Source: Zygnema cylindricum
Lineage: Eukaryota; Streptophyta; Zygnematophyceae; Zygnematales; Zygnemataceae
DNA length: 60,262 bases
NCBI GenBank assembly: GCA_037447655.1
Contig: JBBHKE010000266.1
Location: 1-60,262, forward strand
Reading direction: 5' to 3'
This document shows positions 33,407-45,084 of the stretch, in pieces (within the stretch, counting starts at the first letter, position 1; each line of letters opens with the position of its first letter). The position numbers and the translations under genes were made by a program. The notes beneath the pieces were generated by a model. The model did not search any database and was not told the origin of the DNA. It worked only from the letters and a program-made list of their open reading frames with translations.

Positions 33407-34157
33407 ACAATGAAATCAAGCAAAAGAAAGATAGAGTATAATTTCCCAATGAAATTTGATGCAGATTTGAAGTCCTCAGATTGCTCCAATCCAAGACTTC
33501 TTCTCCTTAACAAATCCTTTGAAAAGATTAAGATCTGAGAAATTAAAAAGACATTGACAGTTAGTTAGTACAAATTTCGAATTTTCAATTTCCCAACATT
33601 GAAATAGAAGGTAAGAATTTCTCCACAAATTTTGCAATAGCAAAATTGAAAGCTCTCAAAGGTAAGATTTAACTATAAATTTCGCAACAGCAAATTTGAA
33701 ATCAATCAAAAGTAACAATTTAGAGTTTGAAAAGTTTTGAGTCATTTTTGGACTCCTTTGCTCTTGAAGAAGTAAAGTACTCCACTTTCCTTCTCCTCCA
33801 TTAGCAAATTTCCCACTTCCCACTTCATCAGGATCTTTTACCCTCCAATCCTCACATCCTCACCCTTGATGGCTTCAAGCCCCCCCTCTACACATGAATC
33901 ATTGCTAAGAGAAGGCAAGTTTGTTTGGCCTCTACGTAATTGGAGTGAGCTTCAGCGGTGGCTACACTACCTACCCCGCCTTAGTCCTGAGGACCTAAGC
34001 GCGCCCCACATCTAACCAGCGTCCGCTGGCAGTGTGGTCACTTAGTTTCCCTCCAATCCCCTACCACTCACATTGTGGTTCCACTAACCCGGGTCAGAGC
34101 ACTCTCACTGGTCACGGCAGTCAATTTCGGGTGAGCAAGCTTCTCTTTGGCTTTAAA
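33407..34157 (-). other. Gypsy-2 untranslated leader
   Basis: About 750 bp between the PBS and gag. Its gag-proximal half has imperfect repeats of caaattttgcaa/ttgaaa type (33580-33720); the LTR-proximal part is more GC-rich. No open frame with recognisable motifs. Confidence 0.6.
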
Positions 34158-34173
34158 CCAAGCTTTGATACCA
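34158..34173 (-). promoter_or_regulatory. PBS of gypsy-2 (initiator tRNA-Met 3' end)
   Basis: The minus strand reads TGGTATCAAAGCTTGG two bases inside the 5' LTR. It is complementary to the 3' end of initiator tRNA-Met with one difference from the common plant PBS TGGTATCAGAGC. Confidence 0.85.
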
Positions 34174-34175
34174 TA

Positions 34176-35154
34176 TGTAACAAGATCTCCTACCTCTCAG
34201 AAAATCCCATTACTACTCACAATCTCAACCACACATTCCACACATTCCACACATTGGAAAATACACATCGTCATTGGACCACACTCACATAAGGATAAAC
34301 TTTAAATTAGAAAAAGCTTCTGTCTACATAACATTAGCTTGGTTTCTTGCCCTCGTGGCTCAACCCTTCTTATTAAAGTGTTTTCCACTACTCACCACTC
34401 TTTATAATTCTATCTTTTAACTACTAAAACACTATTTAGTTAGTAAGAGATTTCAATGCAAAATGCCTTTTCTCCAATTTGGTATTCATCGCTCAGGACC
34501 AAGATCAGCCGGAATTTCCACAAACTTTTCCCAAAGGAAAAGATGTCTGGTCTCCTCTTACACTTCACTATTTATTCATCATTGCCTTGGACTCGCCAGG
34601 CCAGAGTCAACGCTGTGTTTTAACAGGCTATTACCTGGGCCAATCATTGATCAACAAAGACTCAGACTGACCCATGCAAAAACGTGTGAAATCTCTTACT
34701 AACTACTTAGCACTTTACTAACCAATCAAAAGTTACGTTTCGCTACGTAACATTTACGTGCAAAAGTGCGCGCCAAACGAAAAGCGACTTCCCACGATCG
34801 TGCGTAACAAATTTCGCACGCGAAACTTCCTTCGAAATCCCCTTAAGTAAAAGTGACGTTTTGTACTAAAATTTGTACGAAACGAAACACCGTGCATACT
34901 AAGCGTTTCGTTAGAACTTTATGAAATGTACACGCGTAATTTCGGTACTAATTTGACCCTTAACCCGATTCAATGATACCCACTTGTTATTTAGACCCCA
35001 CGCTGTCACCTAAATACACCCATCGCTATTAACTTTTAAAATATAACTCCAAATAGCGTGATTCTTTCGCGGACGTCTACCAAATTTAGTACTCTATAAT
35101 CATAATACCTAAATACCCCTTTATAAACAAGTTCGATCCGCTATTGCTGTTACA
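34176..35154 (-). repeat. 5' LTR of gypsy-2
   Basis: 979 bp bounded by TGTAAC and GTTACA. It shares all blocks with the 3' LTR and with older copies at 12258 and 39841. Confidence 0.9.
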
Positions 35155-35544
35155 GGAACGTATATCAAATTTCCAAGTGGACTAATGAATACGTTTGATA
35201 TGTGGCTAACTTGATGGATGGACTGGATGGATTGGGCGATTAGGAAAAAAACAAAAAATCGGACGGTCAACGTTTTCGCTTATAAAATTGAAGAATTCTG
35301 GCAAATCTCCGATAAACATGTTTTATTACAAAAAAATAATGAGTAATATGGAATGGTACAAAAATGTATGTTGTCCAATAAACAACCTTACTTTTTCGCC
35401 AACGGAGGTCCATCCCCATAGTTTTAGTTTTTTTTTCTTTTTAGGATTCCAAGAGGGATGACCTGTCGCAGGTGAGAAGACAACGGCATATAAATGCCAG
35501 TTTTACGAAACTGGAAAATTGTTGTTAACTTGCAAGTCTGAGTG
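35155..35544. other. Unassigned sequence, weakly related to 39040-39190
   Basis: The block around 35305-35330 (ggcaaatctccgataaacatg) and the following ~120 bp resemble 39043-39190 and, more weakly, 48820-48930. This suggests an old interspersed repeat. Not coding. Confidence 0.35.
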
Positions 35545-35990
35545 TACTTTCGCATGTGCTAAAGTTACAGTTATTTCTCGGTCGTTTTCCTCCATAACTT
35601 GGAAAAAATCGAGAAAATCCGCAGCCGTACCAAAAAAATGAAATTACCACCGTACAAGTTGCGTTACTTTGAAACTTTATACGTACAGTAGTTTGTCGTC
35701 TAGCCTGATGCAATTTGTCGTTTAACGCATTTCGACCCAGTTTCGCGTCTTTTCAGCACATGTTCAAACTTTTACGTCAAATCACCTCGCGAGGTGGTTT
35801 GAAATAAAGTCCAATAAGGTGAGTGAATAGGCAGACGCTGTCGCACGTGTCTAAAGATTTTTACAATTTTTGTGCGCGGAGTAACAAAAAAAAAACACAC
35901 TGCACGTTTACAGCCTGTGCGTACTGTTTTCCGTGCGCTGATACCTGTACAGGGGCCGTCTCTCAAACACACGTGTTTTCACACATAACG
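35545..35990. repeat. Interspersed ~450-bp repeat, copy 1
   Basis: Aligns with 43028-43445 over nearly its whole length. Shared features are cgcatgtgctaaagttacag, the palindrome cacctcgcgaggtg (35782), the gtgcgcgga block and ggggccgtctct. The same palindrome type occurs in repeat R. No coding function is seen. Confidence 0.75.
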
Positions 35991-36004
35991 TGTAGTTAAA
36001 ACAT

Positions 36005-36336
36005 CATAGTTCAAAATTAGGTGAAAGTAGGCCCATACAATATGCCTATTGTATGTAAAACATACAATATGACCTTAAGACCCATATTGTATTCGAACCT
36101 ATTCGGACCAATTAAAGCATTCGGACCAAAAATTGGACCAATTAAAACATTCGAACCAAAAATTGGACCAATTAAAATATTCGGACCAAAAATATTTATT
36201 TACACCGTCAGATTCGGACGATCGGACGATCGCTGATCAAAGTAGTGATCTAAGAAGATCACGTGAAAAGCCCATAACACAACTTACGATAAAGGCGGCG
36301 ACCAAAGGCCTACCATAAATACGCCTACTTTTGAAC
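36005..36336. repeat. MITE, TTCAAAAGTAGG family, copy 3
   Basis: Carries about three internal ~30-bp ggaccaattaaaacattcg units, more than the other copies. Its right end abuts the left end of copy 4, the two sharing the catag boundary. Confidence 0.85.
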
Positions 36337-36708
36337 CATAGTTCAAAAGTAGGTGAAAGCACACCCATACAATATGCCTATTGTACGCAAAAAATACAAT
36401 ATACCCTTAAGACCCATATTGTATTGGCTGCAAAATCAAATAAAATAGTAACAAGGTTGAGTTGCACATGGATCGATAGAGAATTAAATGTCATGTCTAA
36501 ATTTGAAAAAAATAACGGACAAAAAATTATTTTTCTGTGCGTTTTGAGTGACTTTTTATTTAAACCGTCAGATTCGGACGATCGGACGATCGGACGGTCG
36601 CTGATCAAAGTAGCGACTTAAGACGATCACATGAAAAGCCCATAACACAACTTACGATGAAGGCGCCGACAAAAGACCTACAATAGAAACGCCTACTTTT
36701 GAACAATG
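36337..36708. repeat. MITE, TTCAAAAGTAGG family, copy 4
   Basis: Same termini. The internal ~30-bp units are replaced by a different AT-rich segment (36426-36560), while the right block with cggacgatcggacgatcggacgg is retained and expanded. Confidence 0.82.
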
Positions 36709-36713
36709 TTTTG

Positions 36714-37000
36714 TAGTGTTGTGTATCGGTAAAAACTTATCGCGATAACACCGATACCGATAGTTCTCGGTTATCGAACGGTCAGAGGTACCGATATATC
36801 GGTCCGAGACCAAAAATTCCATATCGGCGATAACTATACAAATATATAGTACGCATACTATAGTACCTTATTAAATACTGTATTATACTATTTACATTAT
36901 ACAGCGTGTCATGCCACGTGTACAATTCTGTTCCGTAACTATTAACTGCGAATAATTACGGAAAACGCAGCACAGAAAACGTTAGCCGGTTAAATGAACA
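36714..37000. repeat. TA-flanked TIR element, copy d, inverted and truncated
   Basis: Starts TAGTGTTGTGTATCGG and matches the reverse complement of the right part of copies b and c, including gtaccgatatatcggtccgag. The far end is not found, so it is truncated near 37000. Confidence 0.7.
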
Positions 37001-39479
37001 AACATTTTTTACGGCGACGTACGGAATTTACTGAAAAACTGGTGAACATGGAACGGAAAAAGGACGGCGGACACAAAGTTCAACGGACGCAAAATAATAT
37101 TTTGCGCGCCGCCGGAATCGAATGGACGACTTGGAATGAAAAAGTACGAGCGGACGGCCAGCGTGAGCGCTGGCATCCCGGAATGGCTCTTTTGGCAGCT
37201 TTTGCCAAAAAAGCTGACAGATTGACACGTGGCAGGTGTCTAGTGGATCCCAAGGAATAAAGGGACAAAGCTATGGCGTCGGATGTGAAAGGTACATTGC
37301 TTATATTGGATCCGTATCAAAACCGTACAGACATCATGGAGGCTACTGTACTTTCTGCGCGTCCGGGGAATAAGTCGTACATTTGAGTGTACAAGCCGTA
37401 CATTTATCTGTTTGTCTCGCACATTTATTTGTACGGCCCGTACATTNNNNNNNNNNGCAGATGGTACAGTAGGTTTCTGTACACTCAATGGTTTTGCAAA
37501 GTTTTTTATGGTACACAAAACGCTGCATGATTTTCTAAAGTTTTTTATGCCACACAGTTCTGTTTAAAAGCTGCAACTGTCGTAACAGCTACATTTCTTA
37601 GCAATGTTGTAATACACTGTTATATTAACAATGCGTAGCCCTGTGAACTTTTTGCACATGTCTCTTAGAAGCGATGTTATATTTCATTCTAGGAATTCAA
37701 TGTTAATGTACCCCGGCATGCAAATGAGGATCATTTGCACAGACATGCTAATAACCTTTCCGAACTACCTGTTCTCGGGAATAGTGCGGCAACCCATATT
37801 ATTCAATGCGATTTTGACGTGAATCGTGTCAAAATGCGCTTTCTAAGAATAAGGGCTCTTGTCCATCAAGCCTTTCCAATAATCGTACAGACACGTTTAC
37901 TAGGAGTAAACGTACGGCCCCATGTAATTGTAACTTAAGGATCTTACTTTATATTGTAGCGAAGATTCTCTGTACACGTTTTTCAAGTGTCCCGATGCGT
38001 AACAATTATATTGTCACATAATGTTGTAACGATTCTTTACATCGACAATGCTGTCAACGTCGAAAATTTGTCTTGACACACCGTATTTTTTGAAATCTTT
38101 TAGTACGTCGCAAAACACATGGTATTTTTTGAAACGTTTTGGTAACTCACATGTCTTTGGATGACATGGTAGACGTACAACCTTCTAAACTATATTGTTG
38201 ATGAGTGAACAAGATCTTTTTGTGTTTGCCCCTCTTATCCTATCATCATGAATGGACATAGAGTTATTGAGGCCCCTACAAAATAAAAACATTTTTTTTT
38301 CTAACGTTTGTTAGAATCGTCACAAAGTGACTTGGTTCCCGCATGTTCGATCGCCATCACCATTGTGCCTACCTCCACTGGTGCCGCGAATTAGTGATGT
38401 TTGAAGGAGAGGTAAGGTGAGCAAGGTGAGAGAGGCGCGAGTTGTAATGACGCCTTCACAACTCTTTCCCTTTCCGTGAAATGGCATTAAAACCTTTTGA
38501 CCCTGCAAAAAAAAAGTACAAACTAGATGCAAACGGACAAAAACAAACAATCGTGACCTTCTCCTCGTCGAATTTTTTTGACACATGTGAATGTGTTATT
38601 CTATTTTAAGAGCGGTGTCACTTTATTTCAAACCACATCTTTGATGTGTTTTAAGATAAAGTTTGAAGATGACATGGTCGTGGTTCGAAAAACACAAGAC
38701 GACAACTTGTTGAATATCCTTAGGTGGAATATGATGCAAATTGTACTTAACATTTTTTCACTTTCTCCGGACGATTGCAACTTTACCAGTATGTCACTAT
38801 GTTTTCGAGGAAAACTATAGGAAACAACACTTACTTTGGCGCATGAGGCAGTCCCCTAATATTTTGATCACTCATCCATCAGTTCCTACCAACAATGCAG
38901 TTATTGTTTACGTTATTTATTTCGAATGGTGGTGTCCTGCTTGAAAACACTTGCGAACACTAGCTAGGCTTTGGACAAAATTAGCGTTTGCTTCGAAAAC
39001 ACATAATCAGATGGTCAAATTTGTCACCCAAAAGCTTGGAGAATCTTGCCAAATCTTTAGTAAACATGTTTTATATATATGTATATATATATATAAAAAC
39101 AGTAAGGCCTTTATACGAAATGTGTGTTTTCTAGCAAACACCCTCACTTTTTGTCTGATTGAGTTTTACCCTAAGGGTGAGGTTCACCCTAACTCCTTCA
39201 ATGGAAAAGTGAGGTTGTTTATATAATTCCATACGTTTTTTTAACATGTGGTAGAGTTTTTTTACTTCAAAATAAACGTTATTGGAGATCCGAACTAGAT
39301 TCTCCAAGGGCCAGGCACAAACTTTGATTGTTCGATTATTTTTTGGGTCCCCTTCGCGAAACGATCACTCCATCCTGCTCGAGACACGACTAACACACTG
39401 GGGGAAGTGGCCAACCACCTATGCAATGTGTAAAATTGCTACACCTTGATGATATAGGTTCATGCAACGATGGACTACA
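37001..39479. other. Gene-poor stretch with an assembly gap
   Basis: Contains N bases at 37447-37456. An 88-codon plus-strand frame (36994-37260, Lys/Arg-rich) has no recognised motif. GTAC-containing motifs are frequent around the gap. An AT microsatellite lies at 39073-39096. I find no RNA gene or conserved domain here. Confidence 0.4.
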
Positions 39480-39838
39480 CTGAGTATTTCTATTAGAGTT
39501 AAACGATACTGATTGGACGCCCCCAAATTTTGATCCCCGAAGTTAAAATAAAATTTAGAACTATGATTTTTTGTTGACGTTGATATAGGCAAATCTTTAA
39601 TTAGCGTTAACAACTCTAATTTGGATTTATTTTGTAGATATTGTCGTGGCAGTCTTTACTGAAATTGCTCTTTATTTCGTACAATCATACAAAAAGAGTG
39701 CCATGTAAAGGCGTCGCCACCAGAAAGTGAGTGCGTCGACACTAAAAAGCGCATTCAAATTTGATTCCCAATGATAAAGGCGACGGAAATTCACGCAAAC
39801 TTCTTCTCACTTGTTCAAACGTAGACTATGTGAACTCA
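39480..39838. repeat. Fragment of repeat R (left part)
   Basis: Aligns with ~14500-14860: gcccccaaattttgat, ttagcgttaacaactc, agtgagtgcgtcgacac and aatttgattcccaatgata occur in the same order. Cut by the gypsy-2-type LTR at 39841. Confidence 0.75.
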
Positions 39839-39840
39839 TG

Positions 39841-41373
39841 TGTAATAGGATCTCCAACCTCTCAGAAAATCCCATTACTACAACCAATTTCAACCACACA
39901 TTCCACACATTGGAAAATACACATCCACATCGGAAAGCACACTCATAAGGATAAACTTTAAATTAGAGGAAGCTTCTATCCACATAACATGAGCTTGGTC
40001 TCTTGCCCTCATGGCTCAACCCTTTTTATTAAAGTACTTTTCACTACTCTCCACTCTTAAATATTCTATGTCTTAAACACTACTTAGTTTGTAAGAGATT
40101 TTAAGCCCAAAAATGCCATTGCTCCAATTTGGTATTTTTCGCTAAAGACTAAGATAAGTAAGAATTTCCACAAACTTTTCCAAAGGAAAAGATGTTTACT
40201 TTTCTCATAGACTTCACTATTTATCTATCATGGCCCTATACTCGCCAGGCTAGAGTCAACGCTCCGTTGAACATGTTTTACCTGTGCCAATCATTGATCA
40301 ACAAGGACAAATACTGACCAATGCAAAAGCGTGCGATATCTTTTACTAACTACATAGGATTTACTAAACAAACAAACGGTACATTTCACTACGTAACATT
40401 TACGTGCAAAAGTGTGCGCCAAACAAAACGCGACTTCGCACGAACGTGTGTCGCAAATTTCACATGCGAAACTACCTATGAAATTCCATAAAGTGAAAGT
40501 GACGTTTCATACTAAAAATTGTACCAAATGAACAATCGTGCGTACCAAACGAAGTATTGATTCATTTGGTACTTTTAAACGTGCGCATGAAATTCCGTGG
40601 CTATTTTGACCCTTATCCCGTTACAATGAACACCCACTCATTGTTTTGACATTGCGTAGTCGCCTAATTTTTTTTTTAAATAAATATACTAATTAATCCC
40701 TAACTGTAATTTGGGTTGTCCTGAATAATAAATGCTCGCCCTTTCGATGTCTACAGTAATATGTGTACACATACAAAATCTGACAATTCGTACGACGTCA
40801 CGCAGTTCACACGGTCGACGAACGAACATATGAGAACGTGATTTTTGACGACGAGTTTGCGTCTCTTTCTTCCAGTGCAAATTCACATGTGTGCGCAATA
40901 ATGTTAAGTGTCTTTTTATGCCTTTGTAATTAAAAAAGTACCATTTCGTACGGAAATACCATGTCCGTACGCCACACTATTTCCATCGCAGTGTACTTCC
41001 GTTATTGACGCTAATTAAAAAAACACCCTAATTAGAATAATGGAAAAAATAGAATTATGGATTATATTTGAGTTTTTTTTTTTTGAAAAAAAGACACCGA
41101 ATTGGCGTTATTTACTCTAATAGTGATTGGCGGTGTACTTTATAAACGTACGCCATAAATTCCGCGGCTCGTTTGACCCTTAACTTGTAACAATGAACAC
41201 CCATTCTTATTTTGACCTCGCGTTGTCGCCTAAATACATCAATCACTATATCTTTGAAAATACTAACTCCAAATCCTGCGATTCTTTCGCGGACGTCTAT
41301 CAAATTCACAACTCTATATTCGTAACACTTAAATAAGCATTTACGAACAAGTTCGATCCACTATTACTGTTAC
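39841..41373 (-). repeat. Solo gypsy-2 LTR in two overlapping pieces with nested insertion
   Basis: 39841-40665 and 41136-41373 match the gypsy-2 LTR in the same orientation, but ~100 bp (gacccttat...gtcgcctaa) occur in both pieces. Between them, 40666-41135 is an AT-rich element with TIR-type motifs (ttattgacgctaatt, ctctaatagtgattggcggtgtac). At 41374 a TA-flanked element begins exactly at the LTR end. Confidence 0.75.
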
Positions 41374-41590
41374 TAGTGTTGGGTATCGGGTAAATTCATA
41401 TGGCGATAACTTCGATATTCGATATATCAAATATCGATCGAGCAGACTCCTCGATATATCGTACCAGGACCAACATAAATTATCGCGAAATATATTGCAA
41501 AAAATGGGTGTCCGTACAGCTAAAGTACATAATTTCATACGGAAAATTGTACGAAAAATCATACGGAAAGTCGTACGGAACCCCGTCCCC
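41374..41590. repeat. TA-flanked TIR element, copy e, truncated
   Basis: Starts TAGTGTTGGGTATCGGG with the gatatatcaaatatcgat interior of the family. No right terminus before the copia LTR fragment at 41591. Its last part has tandem (a/t)catacggaaa-type units. Confidence 0.65.
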
Positions 41591-41720
41591 TGTTGAAATA
41601 AGAAGTATTTTCTAGGTCTATAAAGAAAATGCAGGCAGCCTGCCTCCATCTCTTCTCTTTTGCCCCCATACTTGCTGTAGTCACTGAAGGAGAGAGAGAG
41701 CGATGGAGCTGCCTCAGGGG
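41591..41720 (+). repeat. Copia LTR fragment (subfamily 3), plus strand
   Basis: Begins TGTTGAAATAAG and matches, in reverse, the end of the LTR at 46385-46527: ttttctaggtct, caggcagcctgcctcca and tagtcactgaaggagagagag. It then passes into a purine-rich tract (to ~41880). Confidence 0.75.
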
Positions 41721-42184
41721 GGAGAGGGGGGAGACGGGAGAGGAGAGAGAGGGGGAGCGAGATGAGAGAGAGAAATGAGAGAGAGGGAGAGAAAACCACA
41801 CCTTGTCCAAAGATATCGTGAATTCTCGAGACCTCGTTGCTGGACATCCTCTTCTCTCCATCTGTCCAAATCCCAGGATAAAAAAAAGAGAAGAGATAAA
41901 GAGGCCCTGAAATCCTCATTCAAATCTTAAAATTAAATTTTTTAATTCCCAAACTTAAAGCAATAAAACAATAGCCCAAAAAACCTGTTACCCTAACCCT
42001 AAAAATCCCAATCCCAAATTCTACACTAGAAAGAAGCACAGCTTTAAGTCCTCCAAATCTGAACCCAGTCTTTTCAAATCCGTACAGAATCTAAACCAGA
42101 ATCTTCAGTAAAAACCAAAACGTGGCCCCAAAAATCCGACCCCTGTAAACCAGTTTTTCAAAGGCTAAAGGGTATAAATTCTGA

Positions 42185-42445
42185 TTTTAAAACACATTGG
42201 ATGCTTAACCCTAACCCTAAAATTAACCCTAATTCTACCTCAACTCTACCCTAAGCCTACTCATAATCCTATCCTTAACCCTAACCCTAAACCTAGCTCA
42301 GATCCTAACCCTAACCTTAACCCTCATCCTAACCCTACTTCTAATCTAGCCCTAACCCGAACCCTAACCCTAACCCTAACCCTAATCATAATCCTAATCT
42401 TAACCCTAGCCCTAACCCAAACCCTCACCAAAACCCTAACCCGGA
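42185..42445. repeat. Degenerate telomere-like (CCCTAA) repeat block
   Basis: Dozens of CCCTAA/CCCTAAA-type units with variants such as cctaagc, cctcat and cctagc. The longest uninterrupted hexamer run is about four units (~42361-42384). The register is CCCTAA (TTAGGG type), not the CCCTAAA of most land plants. It is interstitial here, with unrelated sequence on both sides. Confidence 0.8.
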
Positions 42446-42717
42446 CATAATTCGCGCACCGACCTACGCCGGATTTTCCGATACTCTTGCGCTTCGTCGG
42501 CCATTGTACGGACAAGTTGTCGGTACTCCATATCCTCCAAACGCCATCCCACCCTCTCCCTCCGGAAAGCCCGCTCCTTTTGTCGCCACTCGCTATTCAG
42601 CCAAGTGTCGACTGACAACAGACCGGCTTGCGCCATTCCGTACAATGTCGCGTTACCAGGAACCGAATCCCCTTTTCCATGTGATGCTCGCGGTTTCAGT
42701 GAGGAACCAGAAGTCAA
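42436..42717 (-). CDS. Hypothetical protein, 93 residues, doubtful
   Basis: An open minus-strand frame next to the telomere-like block. The predicted protein is Arg/Glu-rich (QKERAFRRERVGWRLEDMEY near residues 46-65) and could form a coiled coil. The plus strand is also open here, and no family is recognised. May be a fragment of a retroelement gag or chance. Confidence 0.2.
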   Translation of the reverse strand: MTSGSSLKPRASHGKGDSVPGNATLYGMAQAGLLSVDTWLNSEWRQKERAFRRERVGWRLEDMEYRQLVRTMADEAQEYRKIRRRSVRELCPG

Positions 42718-43027
42718 ACCAAGTCTACCGACATGTGAGAGAAACGGAAATTTCGTAATTTCGTGCGTGAACGGCGGCGTGCGAACATATGGTAAATTTC
42801 TAAATTGAAAATTCAGTGCGTAGTTAGTGCGCTATGGGCTGTAAATATTTATCTCCGGTGTGGAATCTACAGTACGTCTGGACGAACTTCGTCCGATTTC
42901 CGAATTCGCTAGGAATTTCTGCAGTATTCGAACTTTTTGATGTTTAGTCTTACGATCCGATACGGGCGGCAAGTTGAAGGTTTTGTAAATTATTAGGCGG
43001 CATTCTCACACAACAGAAAGCACGTTT

Positions 43028-43445
43028 AGGGTATTTTCGCATGTGCTAAAGTTACAGTTATTTTCTGTCGTTTTCCTCCATAATTTAGAAAAAAACGATA
43101 AAATCTGCAGCCGTACCAAAAAATAGAAATTACCACCGTACAAGCTGCGTTACCCCGAAACTTTATACGTACAGTGGTTCGTAGTTTAGCGTGATATAAT
43201 TTGTCGTTTAGCGCATTTCGACCCACTTTCGCGTCCTTTCAACACGTTCAAACTTTACATCAAATCACCTTGCGAGGTGATTTGAAATAAAGTCCAATAC
43301 GGTGAGCGAATAGGCAGACAATTTCGCACATGTCTGCAGTTTTTTACAATTTTTGTGCGCGGAGCCTGTGCATACTGTTTTCCGTACGCTGTTTTGTATA
43401 GGGGCCGTCTCTTTCAAAAACACGTGTCTTCACACATACCGCGAA
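43028..43445. repeat. Interspersed ~450-bp repeat, copy 2
   Basis: Second copy of the repeat at 35545-35990 in the same orientation, with the imperfect palindrome cacctTgcgaggtg (43266). Confidence 0.75.
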
Positions 43446-43936
43446 TGAATAAAACTGGCCACCTGTCGGCAAGTGGGAAGACAGTAAACGAAACCGCAAA
43501 TTTGTGCGACAGCGAAACGTATTTCAGGGTTTTGACACGTCGACAATGTTGCGTACGGACATTATGAAGTTACAAAAATTGTACAGCGTGCGGAGAAACG
43601 CCTCAAATTGAAGGCGAGTGGAAGTTTCGTCTCATTTAATGTACCACTTCCATCTGTCACAATTCTTCGTACATGTCTACGTAATCACTTTTTTAAGTGA
43701 CAAGTTATTTGCGTTTACATCCGAATGCTCTGAAATCTGTACGGAGAATTTTCGCTAAAAAGCAAAGTAGCAAGACTAAGTTTCGGTAACATGCGAAAAT
43801 ACCCTTATAAAAATGAATTTGTGATAATGGCAACGACACTATCGCTACTTCTTCCACGTTTGCTTGGGTTGCCACTTTTTTCCTTTTCGGTTGCTCCTAT
43901 TTCTTATTTTTTAAGTAATATTAAGTGTTTGAAAGT

Positions 43937-44309
43937 ATGTGGACCCTTAATAGAATTTGGGGCGCCAACCCTGGCAATAACAACAACAATCCCCATAACG
44001 CTCAGGTTCAACAAGATGAGGAAAATGAAAGGAACAATGAGGAAAACGCATTTCCAAATGAGGAAGAGAGTGAGGCGGAAGTCGAAACCTCGGTAGACCC
44101 GGCGGTCATTGTGGAAGGGTTTTTTCCGTCCTCGGCCAATAGGAAAGGACGTGTCTCCCACCCTAAAGTTCAACACGTGTCGACTAAGGTAACTCGGATG
44201 CGAGTAATAAACTCGATGTTGAAGGACTGTGAAAATAACGGCTCAGCTGAACTCATTACAAGTACCATAAGGAAGTTTCCCGAGCATGTTACCGAAGTGT
44301 ACGGTACAA
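43937..44309 (+). pseudogene. Transposase exon 1, copy A
   Basis: Open without stops through the inferred donor (ACAA|gtaagc at 44309/44310); the frame runs on to a TGA at 44348. Asn-rich and Glu-rich N-terminus (NNNNNPHNAQ, EENERNNEENAFPNEEESEAE), then a helical region TRMRVINSMLKDCENNGS and IRKFPEHVTEVYG typical of the first helix-turn-helix of pogo-like transposases. No later exons survive in this copy. Confidence 0.6.
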
Positions 44310-45084
44310 GTAAGCCATTTCAACCAAACGTTCTCCCATTTAATAAATGATTTCGTTTCGTCCTTCCTTTTGTATTATTATTCCCATTCACAATTCGTTG
44401 TTATATTTTAATTTTGTTGTGCTTTTAAATTATTTGTACAGTATTATTTTGGAACGTCGCCTTTCTCTCTCAAACTATAGACTGACTTCTCACTAACTCA
44501 CCATTAGTGTGTGTTTTTCTATGTTGTCGACTAGTATGCATTGTTTTGTTATTTTTTAGTATTATTTTCTACGTGGCTTGCGATTTCCTCATGGCGACAT
44601 CGTACTAGCGATGACGTGTCTTTGTCGCAGTGTATGCGACGACATCATGTTGTCGCTTCAATGATGGGTACGACAAAATAATTGAATGGATGACGATAGC
44701 TCGTTAGGTCGAAAGTGCGAATGACGGACGACAGTGGTTCGTCGTTTCGACTAAACCACCAACGACATCACTTCGGACAATCCAACGTTGGTATCCTCGA
44801 ATGTAATTCGCGGACGACGACGTTGTTTCGTTAATTCAATACTGGGAAACTCGAATACAGTCGAACGCTCGACGACATTGTGTTGTCGCTTGAATTTTGG
44901 GTTGTAAGTCGAAGGACCAACGATTTAATTTTCCAGTTGCGAACAGTGGACTACGTTCACAGTTGGACAATCTAAGTAAATACCGGGGTAAAAGTGCGTG
45001 TTTTAAGGTTTTTTTGTCTCCGTTGACCGTGTATTTGTTTTTTTCTTGTTAACCAATCTTTGTTTTTCAACGGAGGGCGGCCGA

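Larger units (their letters stand above)
27373..35154 (-). mobile_element. Ty3/gypsy retrotransposon 2, complete but mutated
   Basis: Two LTRs in the same orientation (27373-28337 and 34176-35154), each TGTAAC...GTTACA at its ends, flank gag, protease, RT, RNase H and integrase on the minus strand in Ty3/gypsy order. The PBS for initiator tRNA-Met is at 34158-34173 and the polypurine tract at 28338-28350. Flanking target sites are agaac and ggaac, a 5-bp duplication with one mismatch. Internal frames carry several slips in homopolymers and several TAA/TAG codons. Confidence 0.93.

Noticed and set aside
36994-37260. 88-codon frame as a host gene
   Set aside because: No domain, no supporting context, next to an assembly gap; basic composition alone is not evidence.
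41341-41919. 192-residue minus-strand frame
   Set aside because: Overlaps a truncated TIR element, a copia LTR fragment and a purine-rich tract; a composition artefact.
42324-42515. Arg/Val-repeat protein on the minus strand
   Set aside because: It is the conceptual translation of the telomere-like repeat block, not a gene.
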